From Fodinibius halophilus (lineage in GTDB: Bacteria > Bacteroidota > Rhodothermia > Balneolales > Balneolaceae), in the NCBI RefSeq assembly GCF_011059105.1, contig NZ_JAALLS010000005.1, positions 1-64,000 on the forward strand: a DNA stretch of 64,000 nt, given 5' to 3'. Below, one piece after another: positions 15,227 to 23,779 of the stretch. How positions within the stretch are numbered: position 1 is the stretch's first letter; every line of letters starts with the position of its first letter. The notes beneath the pieces are model-generated. The model had not been told where the DNA came from. It did no database searches and was given only the letters and a program-made list of their open reading frames with translations. The translations under genes were made by a program, and so were the position numbers.

Positions 15227-15469
15227 TTATCTTTTGGGAGGTTCTTGGCAATTTGTATGACCAGTACATGGTAGTTTGCCCGTTGGAGAAGCACAATTGG
15301 TCATATTATAGTTACCATCACATGATCCACCCTTACAATATGTATAAGAACAACCAGCTGTCATCCTAGCTTCGGCATTAGTAACATTTAAAAAATGAGC
15401 TGTACCCATTCCTACAATTAAAAAGAAAGCCAAAAAGAGTACACGACTAGATTTTATTAATTTGACCAT
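15227..15469 (-). CDS. Secreted Cys-rich peptide 5, NVEALA-like (80 aa, 6 Cys)
   Basis: Start ATG 15467-15469. The N-terminus is a hydrophobic Sec-type segment (SRVLFLAFFLIVGMG) ending in NVTNAEA, reminiscent of the NVEALA motif that ends the leader of a Bacteroidetes small secreted peptide family. The mature part has six Cys (C-x4-C-x4-C-x8-C-x8-C-x5-C), Gly/Asn/Thr-rich with a basic tail. It does not share the MSF-KTLSR leader, yet occupies the same place as the other peptides: after an AraC-type gene and before a hairpin and a propeller lipoprotein. The NVEALA relationship is tentative. Confidence 0.75.
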   Translation of the reverse strand: MVKLIKSSRVLFLAFFLIVGMGTAHFLNVTNAEARMTAGCSYTYCKGGSCDGNYNMTNCASPTGKLPCTGHTNCQEPPKR

Positions 15470-15614
15470 AATATTTTTATCCGTTTTGCTAGTTAATTAT
15501 CAAGTTTATCTAAAAAAGAATTATGCTAAACTGCTTTATTTCCAACTGTGATACTAATTTAATCGATGAAACGACCGACCACCTGCATTTTCTATTGAAA
15601 AATCTCTTGAATTT

Positions 15615-16058
15615 TTAACTAATCTTGTTTTCACTTCTCCACTTACCGGGCGGAACCCCTTTTATTCGCTTAAAGGCCTTAACAAAGGTTGAGGAGTTTC
15701 TATATCCTACATGCATTGCTATGCGTTGAATCGTCAATCCATCCAAACTATTATCATCTAATAGTTTTACAGAGGCCTTAACCCGTAATAAATTGATAAA
15801 TTTCTTTGGTGGTACCCCCAGGTAAAACTTGAACTTTCCGGCCCAGTTGTTGCCGTTTATATCACACTCCTTTTTTACAAATGCTACTGTTAGCTGATGA
15901 TTAAATAAATGTCGGTAAATGCATAATAACATTCCTTCAATAATACCCGGCAGTTGCTTTTTGTTACTTTTAACCCCAAACTTCTGATCTTTTTTACCCA
16001 TAACAGGGGGGGGGATGGATTCTGAATGAGTCTCTCTTGAAATGCCTGTGATGTACAT
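15615..16058 (-). CDS. AraC-type DNA-binding domain protein 3
   Basis: 147 residues from ATG 16056-16058, or 128 from ATG 15999-16001. The C-terminal 100 residues hold both AraC helix-turn-helix units (LTVAFVKKECDINGNNWAGK, then LTIQRIAMHVGYRNSSTFVKAFKR and the closing PGKWR). More divergent than AraC proteins 1 and 2 but with the same size and layout. A run of nine C (G9 on the plus strand, 16006-16014) lies in the N-terminal codons, between the two candidate starts, and could change the N-terminus by slippage. It is upstream of peptide 5 and downstream of the RND permease. Confidence 0.8.
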   Translation of the reverse strand: MYITGISRETHSESIPPPVMGKKDQKFGVKSNKKQLPGIIEGMLLCIYRHLFNHQLTVAFVKKECDINGNNWAGKFKFYLGVPPKKFINLLRVKASVKLLDDNSLDGLTIQRIAMHVGYRNSSTFVKAFKRIKGVPPGKWRSENKIS

Positions 16059-16194
16059 GTCATCATTTGGTATTGATTGGACTGCATATGTTGTCTCCTG
16101 ATTTTACAAAAATTGACTTTCTATTTATAAAGAGATCATCGCATCCTTTCTGTTACAAAAAATACCGTTAGAATATTTTAAAGTAATGGAGCTC

Positions 16195-16237
16195 TCTTTA
16201 GACTTTCCAAGTCTTCAACACTTGGAAAGTCTAAAGA
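16195..16237. other. Perfect 18-bp inverted repeat downstream of the RND permease
   Basis: tctttagactttccaagt (16195-16212) and acttggaaagtctaaaga (16220-16237) pair perfectly around a 7-nt loop. No long T-tract follows in either direction. It lies between the permease stop and AraC 3 and may end or stabilise the permease transcript. Confidence 0.65.
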
Positions 16238-16242
16238 ATCCC

Positions 16243-16287
16243 GGCTTTATCCCGTTTCGACGCCGAACATCGTAACGAGATAAAGCC
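16243..16287. other. Second inverted repeat, 17-bp arms with two mismatches
   Basis: ggctttatcccgtttcg (16243-16259) and cgtaacgagataaagcc (16271-16287) match at 15 of 17 positions, loop 11 nt. It stands 5 bp from the first hairpin and 21 bp from the permease stop. Two strong hairpins in tandem are unusual here; a double terminator or a small repeat element are both possible. Confidence 0.55.
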
Positions 16288-16308
16288 ACAGAAATCCATT
16301 CCTAATTT

Positions 16309-19300
16309 TTAATTCTTAACTCTCAACCGCTCTACCCATTGGAAGATAATCGGTACCAGGTATAGCGTAAGCAGCGTACTGGTAATCATCCCTCCCATCA
16401 GCGCCAAGGCTAGTGACTGACGAAAAGCATAGCCGTCGCCAAAGGGCAGCAGCATCGGTATCAACCCAAATATGGTCGTCAGGCTGGTCATTACTACGGG
16501 ACGAAAACGGTGCAGCCCTGCTTTGGTAATGGCTTGGTGCAGATCTCCGGTATCGGCAAAATAGCGACGCATGAAATCGACCTTCAAAATGGAGTCATTA
16601 ACGGCAATACCGGTCAATATTAGGATCCCCATAAAGGAAAGGGCATTCAAACTGATGCCCGTGCCCCATAATATTAATATGGAACCTATCCAGGCGAAAG
16701 GTACGGCAACGAGAATAATGAGCGGGTGCCGCAGGCTCTCAAACTGTACTGATAATATGATGTAGATGATTACTACACTAATGAGCAGCAGCAATCCCAT
16801 ATCAGATAACAACGAAGAGATACTCAAAACCGCCCCGCCCACCTTTACCTCGGTGCCTGTTTCTCGGGCGAATTTTGTCAGTACATTTTGGATCTCCTCT
16901 CCGTGCCACCACCAATCGGTAAATCCTATTTCGCTCATATAGCTGAGTACCGGGGTTTGATTGACCCGTTCGAGCTGTTCCGGCTCTGAGCTTTTCTTGA
17001 TCTCCACTACTTTTGAAAGCGGTACTTTAAGGTTATTAAGGTCAAGGATGATATCTTCAGGTTCAAAAATCTGTCGATCATAGCCTACCATACGAATAGG
17101 TACATTTTCATCCTGGCGATTCCAGTCGGTAATCCAGCTCCCCCTTGTCAGTGATTTAAGATACTGCAACACCTCCTCTTCGTTAATACCGAGCCGAAGT
17201 AGCTGCTCGGTGTTAAACCGCAGTTGGTATGTCTGCAATTGCTGTTCATATTGTTTTTTAAAAGGCAGGTCCTCCCTCACCTTTTGCAGGTCTTGCTCGA
17301 GCTTGACCGCTAACTGCTCACTTTTATTCCGATCCTCATCCACCAGTCGAAATATAATTGGCGGTTCATTGGCTGACGGCAACACATTTAATGCATTTTG
17401 AGCCGCCAGTTGCTGGCCGCTCCAGTCGGGTTGGCCGGCCAAAAAATCTGTAACTTCCCGGTGTAGTTTATCGGCCATTTCATACCCATTCACGGGAATA
17501 CTGATCGTAAATTTATTACGCCCTTCTTCTGAAAGGTTTGCCAAATTTGTCTGATCAGTATAGCCCCCCAGAACGCGTGTTGGGCGGTCATCGGCTTTGT
17601 ATACGGCTACTTTTCGAATCAAACTTTCGGCTACTTCCCGGGTAGCGTGTAGCGAGGTATTCCCGGGCAACCGTACCTGGTAGCGAACTTTCTGAGGTTC
17701 AGTTTCGGGTAACACGCGCTTGGTTACAGAGTTAAACAGGACTGCTGTTCCCAGGAACAGCAACATCATGCCCCCCAAAAATAGCCCTTTATGACGCAGG
17801 GCCCACTGCAGACTCTGTTCATACTGATTTCGCAGGCGGTCAAAAAATTGATTAAAACCGAGCACAGTAGATTGTGCTCCTTCCTTTTTACGGAACTGTG
17901 TTACCAACACCGGTAGTATAAGCAGGGCAACCCCCAACGAGGCCAACAGACTAATAGAGAGTGTCCAGGCCTGATCCTGAAAGAAGGCTCCCTCAAATCC
18001 CCCTAAAAACACGAGGGGCAAAAATACGGAAATGGTGGTAAAAGTAGATGCGGTTACGGCCAGTGAAATTTCGCTTGTGCCTTTATAGGCCGCTTCCATA
18101 ATAGAGCTGGTTGTGGCCCGGTGCCTGTTGATATTCTCGAGTACAATAATAGCATTGTCTACCAAGAGCCCGATGGCAAGGGTAAGACCACTGAGTGATA
18201 CGATATTCAATTGGATATCGAAGATGTACATCACAAAAAAAGTGAGGAAAATGCTTACCGGTATGGCCACTCCAATGGTAAAGGGAGTCCGCCAATTATC
18301 CAGAAACAGGAAGAGTATGACAAACGCTAAAAGCGCCCCGTACAGTAGCGTTTGCAATAAGTTATTGATAGCATTGCGAATAAAGGTGGCATTTTCCTGA
18401 AGTACCGTAATACCGATATCCTTGTTTTTTGAGCGTAATTCGTCGAGTAGTGGCAACATGGTATCATAAGCTTCAACCGTGTTGGCCCCATACTCCTTTT
18501 TTACCAGCACACTGAGCACTTCTTTGCCATCGACCAGTGAAAATGAGGTGGGGTCGGCCTCCCCTAAATCGACTTCAGCAACATCACTGAGTTTAAGTAC
18601 TCGCCCTGTGCCCAAGGTTTTAAGCGGCACCTCCTTTACATCATCTATTGACTGAATACGGCTCTGTATTTTTAATGAGTATCGGTACCAACCATCTCTC
18701 ATTTCACCCGTGGAGGTAAACAGGTTTGCTCCAGCCACCAGATTTTCAACTTGGGAAAGAGATATATCGTACCGGTTTAGGGCTTTGGGACGATATCGAA
18801 TTTGAACTTCGGGTTTTACTTCGCCCACTAATACCGTTTGGGCAATGCCCTCTGCCTGTTCTAAGCGACGAGACAACACCTGTTCGGCCCATCGCTTCAG
18901 GCTAAGTCGCGTGTTAAAATCAGGATTAGGATTGTCTGCACTTGTTATCCCCAGTATGGCTATGGGTTTATCGGAAGCGGTATTTTGGACCAGTTGCGGG
19001 CGTTTGGCTTGCTCGGGCAGGGCACCGCGAATCTGATCCAGCTTTTCTCGCACATTCAGGAAAGACAGATCCATATTTTGCCCCCACTTAAACTTCAGGG
19101 AAATAATGCTCTGTCCCTGCCGGGCGAACCCGTGGATACTCTCAATCCCTTGAACTGTGCTCAGTCTTGCTTCCATCAGTTCATTAATTCGCTGCTCTAT
19201 TTCTCGGGGGGCAGCTCCGCTCCAGTCGGTCTGTACCAGTAACGTGGGTGAATCAACCTCGGGTAATAGGTTAACGGAAAGTTCAGTGAGCGCGATCGTT

Positions 19301-19359
19301 CCAAAGATGAACGTCGCCAAAATTAACATGAATGCTGCTATCGGGCGTTTTAGTAGCAA
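16309..19359 (-). CDS. RND efflux permease (AcrB/HAE1-like), TTG start
   Basis: 1016 residues, the usual size for a resistance-nodulation-division permease. N-terminal LLKRPIAAFMLILATFIFG and the NLLPEVDSPTL motif open the first membrane helix and porter domain. Membrane block LLYGALLAFVILFLFLDNWR through GLLVDNAIIVLENINRH carries the conserved proton-relay Asp region, and the second half repeats it as GIAVNDSILKVDFMRRY. An in-frame TAA lies eight codons upstream with no ATG between, so the start is TTG 19357-19359; an ATG ten codons later would cut the first helix. With the adaptor at 11445-12572 it would form a proton-driven pump across the envelope. Higher GC than the intervening genes, suggesting the peptide-5 cassette was inserted between two parts of an older pump operon (inference). 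Confidence 0.92.
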   Translation of the reverse strand: MLLKRPIAAFMLILATFIFGTIALTELSVNLLPEVDSPTLLVQTDWSGAAPREIEQRINELMEARLSTVQGIESIHGFARQGQSIISLKFKWGQNMDLSFLNVREKLDQIRGALPEQAKRPQLVQNTASDKPIAILGITSADNPNPDFNTRLSLKRWAEQVLSRRLEQAEGIAQTVLVGEVKPEVQIRYRPKALNRYDISLSQVENLVAGANLFTSTGEMRDGWYRYSLKIQSRIQSIDDVKEVPLKTLGTGRVLKLSDVAEVDLGEADPTSFSLVDGKEVLSVLVKKEYGANTVEAYDTMLPLLDELRSKNKDIGITVLQENATFIRNAINNLLQTLLYGALLAFVILFLFLDNWRTPFTIGVAIPVSIFLTFFVMYIFDIQLNIVSLSGLTLAIGLLVDNAIIVLENINRHRATTSSIMEAAYKGTSEISLAVTASTFTTISVFLPLVFLGGFEGAFFQDQAWTLSISLLASLGVALLILPVLVTQFRKKEGAQSTVLGFNQFFDRLRNQYEQSLQWALRHKGLFLGGMMLLFLGTAVLFNSVTKRVLPETEPQKVRYQVRLPGNTSLHATREVAESLIRKVAVYKADDRPTRVLGGYTDQTNLANLSEEGRNKFTISIPVNGYEMADKLHREVTDFLAGQPDWSGQQLAAQNALNVLPSANEPPIIFRLVDEDRNKSEQLAVKLEQDLQKVREDLPFKKQYEQQLQTYQLRFNTEQLLRLGINEEEVLQYLKSLTRGSWITDWNRQDENVPIRMVGYDRQIFEPEDIILDLNNLKVPLSKVVEIKKSSEPEQLERVNQTPVLSYMSEIGFTDWWWHGEEIQNVLTKFARETGTEVKVGGAVLSISSLLSDMGLLLLISVVIIYIILSVQFESLRHPLIILVAVPFAWIGSILILWGTGISLNALSFMGILILTGIAVNDSILKVDFMRRYFADTGDLHQAITKAGLHRFRPVVMTSLTTIFGLIPMLLPFGDGYAFRQSLALALMGGMITSTLLTLYLVPIIFQWVERLRVKN

Positions 19360-19379
19360 TAGTCTATGATGAAATTATA

Positions 19380-19934
19380 ATTGTACGATTATTATAGTAG
19401 AATAGATATGAATATGCAATGTGCAACTGTTATCTCTGTCAAATTTAATCTTGGTATAGGTATAAAGAGTATCTCACCCCTGTACTGTTACATTAAAATA
19501 CTATAATAGACTTTTATAACCATTGATATGCTTATTCTACATACAGAGCAACGGTTATATATATGCAAGATATTGGAACATGCTGAAGGAAGTTCCCCCA
19601 TAAATCGACATACTGTAATTGTGTGTGGGCACCTGTTTTATCTCTTATATTTTCGCTCACTGCTCTCTAAAAGTTTATAGTCGGTAGCTCTTAATTGTCA
19701 GTAATTTTTCTTTTAAAAAATTCTGTGAACGGTCGATGATTATTAACTGGAAACACGGTATGGAGGAGCTTTTCAGCTGCGATTTAAAATAAATGAAAAG
19801 TTCCAATTTAATATTACAATACTTAACTTTAGGCTTAATTGCTTTTGGGTGCTAAAAACCCAACGAAATAATCCATTATAACTTGTATAGGCTTTTGTTA
19901 GCCAAAAATTTAAACTAGTCAATAAGACCACATT
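19380..19934. other. Intergenic region between RND permease and kgd
   Basis: 555 bp of AT-rich DNA separating two divergent transcription units. Only short open frames occur (the longest I followed, about 50 codons near 19.53-19.68 kb, has no recognisable features). It must hold the promoters of both flanking genes, but I cannot place them confidently. Confidence 0.5.
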
Positions 19935-22900
19935 TTGAAGTCGCTCGAATCTGTATTCGGACCCAATTCCGCACTCGTTGAAGAACTGTTTAACCAATAC
20001 AAAGATGACCCGTCTTCGGTACCAAACCACTGGAGACAATACTTTGATGAAATCGAAGGGGTAGAACGTGCTGAGGATATTAAATCTGAAGCCAAACAGG
20101 CCGGCAACGGGGCCACTGCATCGGCTCCTGCACCTGCCAAGAAGAAACCTACCGCTAAAAAAGAGACCGATAAGAAGGATCAGGATAAACAGCTGCCTTC
20201 CGGGGCAACACTGGAAAAGATAAAAGGGGTTTCCAGTAAAATTGTTGAGAATATGGACGAGAGCCTGGAAGTGCCTACTGCAACCTCGGTACGCGCCCTT
20301 CCTATGAAGATGCTTATCGAGGACCGTGCTATTATTAACCGGCACCTCAAGCAGCGTAACGAACCGAAATCTTCTTTTACGCACTATATTGCCTGGGCCA
20401 TTATCAAGGCGCTGGAAGAGTTCCCCAACATGAACAATTCCTTTATGTATAAGGATGGGGAACCCTATAAAGTGATTCCCGACCAGGTTAACCTGGGACT
20501 GGCTATTGATGTACAAAACAAAGATGGGTCCCGCAATCTACTGGTCCCCAATATTAAGGGTGTAGATGAGATGGACTTTAAAGAGTTTCTGTACGCCTAT
20601 GCAGATCTTGTTGACAAAGCCCGTAATGGCAACCTCGAAATATCTGATTTCCAGGGGACAACGCTTACGCTTACTAATCCCGGTATGATCGGAACCGTTC
20701 AATCGGTACCCCGCCTGATGAAGACCCAAGGGACTATTATTGCTACCGGTGCTATTGATTACCCGGCCGAGTACCAGTCCATGTCGCAAGAGGTACTGAA
20801 TAAGCTGGGTATCAGCAAGGTGATGAATATTACTTCAACTTATGATCACCGTGTTATACAGGGAGCCGAATCGGGATCGTTCCTGAAGAAAGTGCACAGC
20901 CTGTTAAATGGTGAAGAAGAATTTTACAGCAGTATTTTTGAGGATCTGGAGATTCCATATGATCCCCTTCCCTATGGCGAAGACACCTATGTAGGACAGC
21001 TCGACGGGCAGGGTGCTACGCTGGAACAAAACAAGCGGGCTATTGCCGTTATGCGATTGATCAATATGTATCGCACGCGCGGGCATGTGCTTGCTGATCT
21101 TGATCCGTTAAGTGATGAACCCGGCCACAGCCCTGAGCTGGACCTGGAGTATTATGGTCTTACCCTTTGGGATCTGGATCGCGAGTTTTATTGCGGCGGT
21201 CTGGGCGGTAACGAAAAAGCTACGCTCCGCGAAATCATCAACCTGCTACGCCAAACGTACTGCGGAAAGATGGGTGCCGAATATATGCACCTGCTGGATC
21301 TGGAAGAACGAAAATGGTTGCGCGAGCGCATGGAATCTACTACCAACACGCCGGACCTTGACAAGGATGAAAAAGAAGACATCCTTCACAAGCTTAACCA
21401 GGCCATGGCTTTTGAGCAGTTTCTGCACAAAAAGTATATCGGGCACAAGCGCTTCTCTCTTGAAGGGGCCGATACCCTGATCCCCATGATGCATCATATG
21501 CTCGAAAAAGCGGGTGAAGATGAAGTTGAAAAGATATTTATGGGCATGGCCCACCGGGGACGTTTGAATATCCTCGTAAACATTATGAATAAGCCATACC
21601 GCAAGGTCTTTGCCGACTTTGAAGGCAACCTTGACCCGGGCAGCATTCAAGGATCCGGGGATGTAAAATACCACTTGGGCTCAAAAGGTACTTATGAGAC
21701 ACAAGCGGGTGAAGAAGTTGAGATTGAGCTTATGCCCAACCCCAGCCACCTTGAATCGGTAAACCCCGTGGTAGAAGGTGCTACCCGGGCTACCCAAGAC
21801 CATGATGGCGAGAACGCAGAAAAGAAAAATGTACCAGTACTCATTCACGGCGATGCTGCTTTTGCCGGACAGGGCGTTGTAGCTGAGACGTTGAATATGT
21901 CGCAACTGGATGCCTATAAAACGGGCGGAACAGTGCACATCATCATCAATAATCAAATTGGTTTTACCACCCTGCCCGAAGATGGACGTTCTACGGAATA
22001 TGCTTCGGATATCGCCAAGATGATTCTTGCACCAATTTTCCATGTAAATGGAGATAACCCGGAAGAGGCTGTCCATGCTATACGGATGGCATTTGAGTAT
22101 CGTCAAAAGTTTGGGAAAGATGTTGTTATCGATCTTATCGGTTTCCGTAAGCACGGCCATAACGAAGGGGATGAACCGGCCTTTACGCAACCCGGCATGT
22201 ATAAAGAGATCGACAACCATCCAACGGTACGCGATATCTATACCGAACACCTGCTCGAAAAAGGTGAATTTACCGAAGAAGAGATGCAGGAGATCTTTGA
22301 TGAGTTTGATGAACTACTGCGTGATGCTTTTGAGGACGCTAAAAATGCTTCTCCTCTTGAGGTATCAGACAATATGATTGATCGTCATGAGACGAAGCAG
22401 GAAGACCGACCGGAATATCCTGATACCACGTATCCCGAGGATGAGCTCAAAGATATTGCTGTTAAGTTAAATACGGTTCCAAAAGATTTCGATGCCAACC
22501 CCAAGCTGCTGAAACAGCTGGCCAAGCGTGCCGAAATTGTTGATAAAAATGAGGAGAAAATCGACTGGGGCTTTGCTGAAGCACTGGCCTTTGGATCCCT
22601 CCTCAAAAAGGGTACAACAGTACGCTTGACAGGACAGGATGCTGAACGCGGAACATTCTCTCATCGTCATGCTATTTTGCACGGTACCGAAACTGATCAA
22701 CAGTTTATTCCCCTTAATAACCTTGAAGAAGACCAAGCTCCTTTCTTCCCCTACAATAGCTTACTCAGTGAGTTTGCTTGCGTTGGGTATGAGTTCGGAT
22801 ACAGCGCTGCCAGGCTCGATGCACTGGTAATCTGGGAAGCACAGTTTGGTGACTTTGCCAATGGAGCCCAGGTTCAAATTGACCAGTTTGTTTCTGCAAG

Positions 22901-23585
22901 TGAAGCTAAATGGGGACAGAAGTCAGCACTGGTAATGACCTTGCCACACGGCTATGAGGGCCAAGGCCCTGAGCACTCCTCGGCCCGCTTAGAACGGTAC
23001 CTGCAGCTCTGTGCTGAAGATAACATGCAGGTTGCCAACCTAACTACCCCGGCCCAGTATTTCCATATTCTGCGTAAACAAGCCAAACAAGATGATAAGA
23101 AACCACTTATCATTATGTCACCTAAAAGCTTGTTGCGCCATCCGCTGGCTACTTCCAAGGCTTCTGACTTGGCAGAAGGTGAGTTTAAACCCTTTATTGC
23201 TGACCAGGAAGTGGAAGACAAAAAGAATATTGATCGATTGGTCATCTGCTCTGGCAAAGTCTATTATGATCTTTACAAACAGCGCCAGGAAGATGAGATC
23301 GACAATGTAGCTATTGCACGCTTAGAACAATTTTATCCATTTCCCGATGCAGATGTCAACGATATACTCTCTGAGTATGATCATGTTGATGATATTGTTT
23401 GGTGCCAGGAAGAGCCTAAGAATATGGGCGCCTGGACCTTTGTATCGCCTCGTATTTCGCAAGAGTTACAAGACGGACAAAGTCTGCGTTATGTAGGACG
23501 TCAAGCTTCTGCTTCTCCTGCCGCGGGACATAAGAAAGTCCATAAGGCAGAGCAAGAGAAGCTGGTTAGCGAAGCTCTTAACTAG
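19935..23585 (+). CDS. kgd: Multifunctional 2-oxoglutarate dehydrogenase E1 fused to E2 succinyltransferase domain
   Basis: 1216 residues. N-terminal E1 motif (FGPNSALVEELFNQY), a charged Ala/Lys linker (about 50-90), an E2 acyltransferase domain (about 100-345, catalytic TSTYDHRVIQGAESG with His near 305), then a complete thiamine-diphosphate E1 (about 370-1216, HGDAAFAGQGVVAET near 638 and a transketolase-like C-terminal half). It converts 2-oxoglutarate to succinyl-CoA in the TCA cycle with lipoylated E2 and E3 encoded elsewhere; there is no lipoyl domain in this protein. This architecture is known from Actinobacteria (Kgd) and some Bacteroidota relatives. The start is TTG 19935-19937; the frame has TAA 12 bases upstream and no ATG. 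Followed by a terminator. Confidence 0.95.
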   Translation: MKSLESVFGPNSALVEELFNQYKDDPSSVPNHWRQYFDEIEGVERAEDIKSEAKQAGNGATASAPAPAKKKPTAKKETDKKDQDKQLPSGATLEKIKGVSSKIVENMDESLEVPTATSVRALPMKMLIEDRAIINRHLKQRNEPKSSFTHYIAWAIIKALEEFPNMNNSFMYKDGEPYKVIPDQVNLGLAIDVQNKDGSRNLLVPNIKGVDEMDFKEFLYAYADLVDKARNGNLEISDFQGTTLTLTNPGMIGTVQSVPRLMKTQGTIIATGAIDYPAEYQSMSQEVLNKLGISKVMNITSTYDHRVIQGAESGSFLKKVHSLLNGEEEFYSSIFEDLEIPYDPLPYGEDTYVGQLDGQGATLEQNKRAIAVMRLINMYRTRGHVLADLDPLSDEPGHSPELDLEYYGLTLWDLDREFYCGGLGGNEKATLREIINLLRQTYCGKMGAEYMHLLDLEERKWLRERMESTTNTPDLDKDEKEDILHKLNQAMAFEQFLHKKYIGHKRFSLEGADTLIPMMHHMLEKAGEDEVEKIFMGMAHRGRLNILVNIMNKPYRKVFADFEGNLDPGSIQGSGDVKYHLGSKGTYETQAGEEVEIELMPNPSHLESVNPVVEGATRATQDHDGENAEKKNVPVLIHGDAAFAGQGVVAETLNMSQLDAYKTGGTVHIIINNQIGFTTLPEDGRSTEYASDIAKMILAPIFHVNGDNPEEAVHAIRMAFEYRQKFGKDVVIDLIGFRKHGHNEGDEPAFTQPGMYKEIDNHPTVRDIYTEHLLEKGEFTEEEMQEIFDEFDELLRDAFEDAKNASPLEVSDNMIDRHETKQEDRPEYPDTTYPEDELKDIAVKLNTVPKDFDANPKLLKQLAKRAEIVDKNEEKIDWGFAEALAFGSLLKKGTTVRLTGQDAERGTFSHRHAILHGTETDQQFIPLNNLEEDQAPFFPYNSLLSEFACVGYEFGYSAARLDALVIWEAQFGDFANGAQVQIDQFVSASEAKWGQKSALVMTLPHGYEGQGPEHSSARLERYLQLCAEDNMQVANLTTPAQYFHILRKQAKQDDKKPLIIMSPKSLLRHPLATSKASDLAEGEFKPFIADQEVEDKKNIDRLVICSGKVYYDLYKQRQEDEIDNVAIARLEQFYPFPDADVNDILSEYDHVDDIVWCQEEPKNMGAWTFVSPRISQELQDGQSLRYVGRQASASPAAGHKKVHKAEQEKLVSEALN

Positions 23586-23619
23586 CACGCAACCAAATTC
23601 TGCTTTATTATCCAATTCA

Positions 23620-23649
23620 GGGGCGTATTTTTCGATACGTCCCTTTTTT
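23620..23649 (+). terminator. Terminator after kgd
   Basis: ggggcgtat (23620-23628) and atacgtccc (23635-23643) form a nine-pair stem with one wobble, 6-nt loop, followed by TTTTTT. Confidence 0.8.
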
Positions 23650-23711
23650 ATTGCTGATACTTTTCCAGAATACCCCCCCCGGACTTTTAAAGTGCCGGGA
23701 TTTGTAGTTAT

Positions 23712-23752
23712 AAAAAAGAAAAGCCCTGAACCCAACTAAGGTCCAGAGCTTT
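23712..23752 (-). terminator. Terminator after folE2
   Basis: On the minus strand AAGCTCTGGACC pairs (two wobbles) with the complement at 23721-23732 and is followed by TTCTTTTTTAT. It closes the queD-folE2 unit and faces the kgd terminator. Confidence 0.7.
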
Positions 23753-23779
23753 CAAAAGAAGTAAAATAATAGATGCTTT

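Noticed and set aside
1-19359. Radical SAM, lanthipeptide or YcaO RiPP cluster
   Set aside because: The leaders resemble RiPP leaders, but no rSAM, LanM/LanB, YcaO or ABC peptidase-transporter gene lies within the window; it could lie beyond base 1.
19530-19682. 50-codon open frame in the gap upstream of kgd
   Set aside because: No signal peptide, leader, Cys pattern or ribosome-binding site; cannot be told from chance.
19773-20516. 247-aa open frame on the minus strand overlapping the start of kgd
   Set aside because: It lies antisense to a confidently assigned gene, has no recognisable domain or signal, and reflects codon-bias shadowing.
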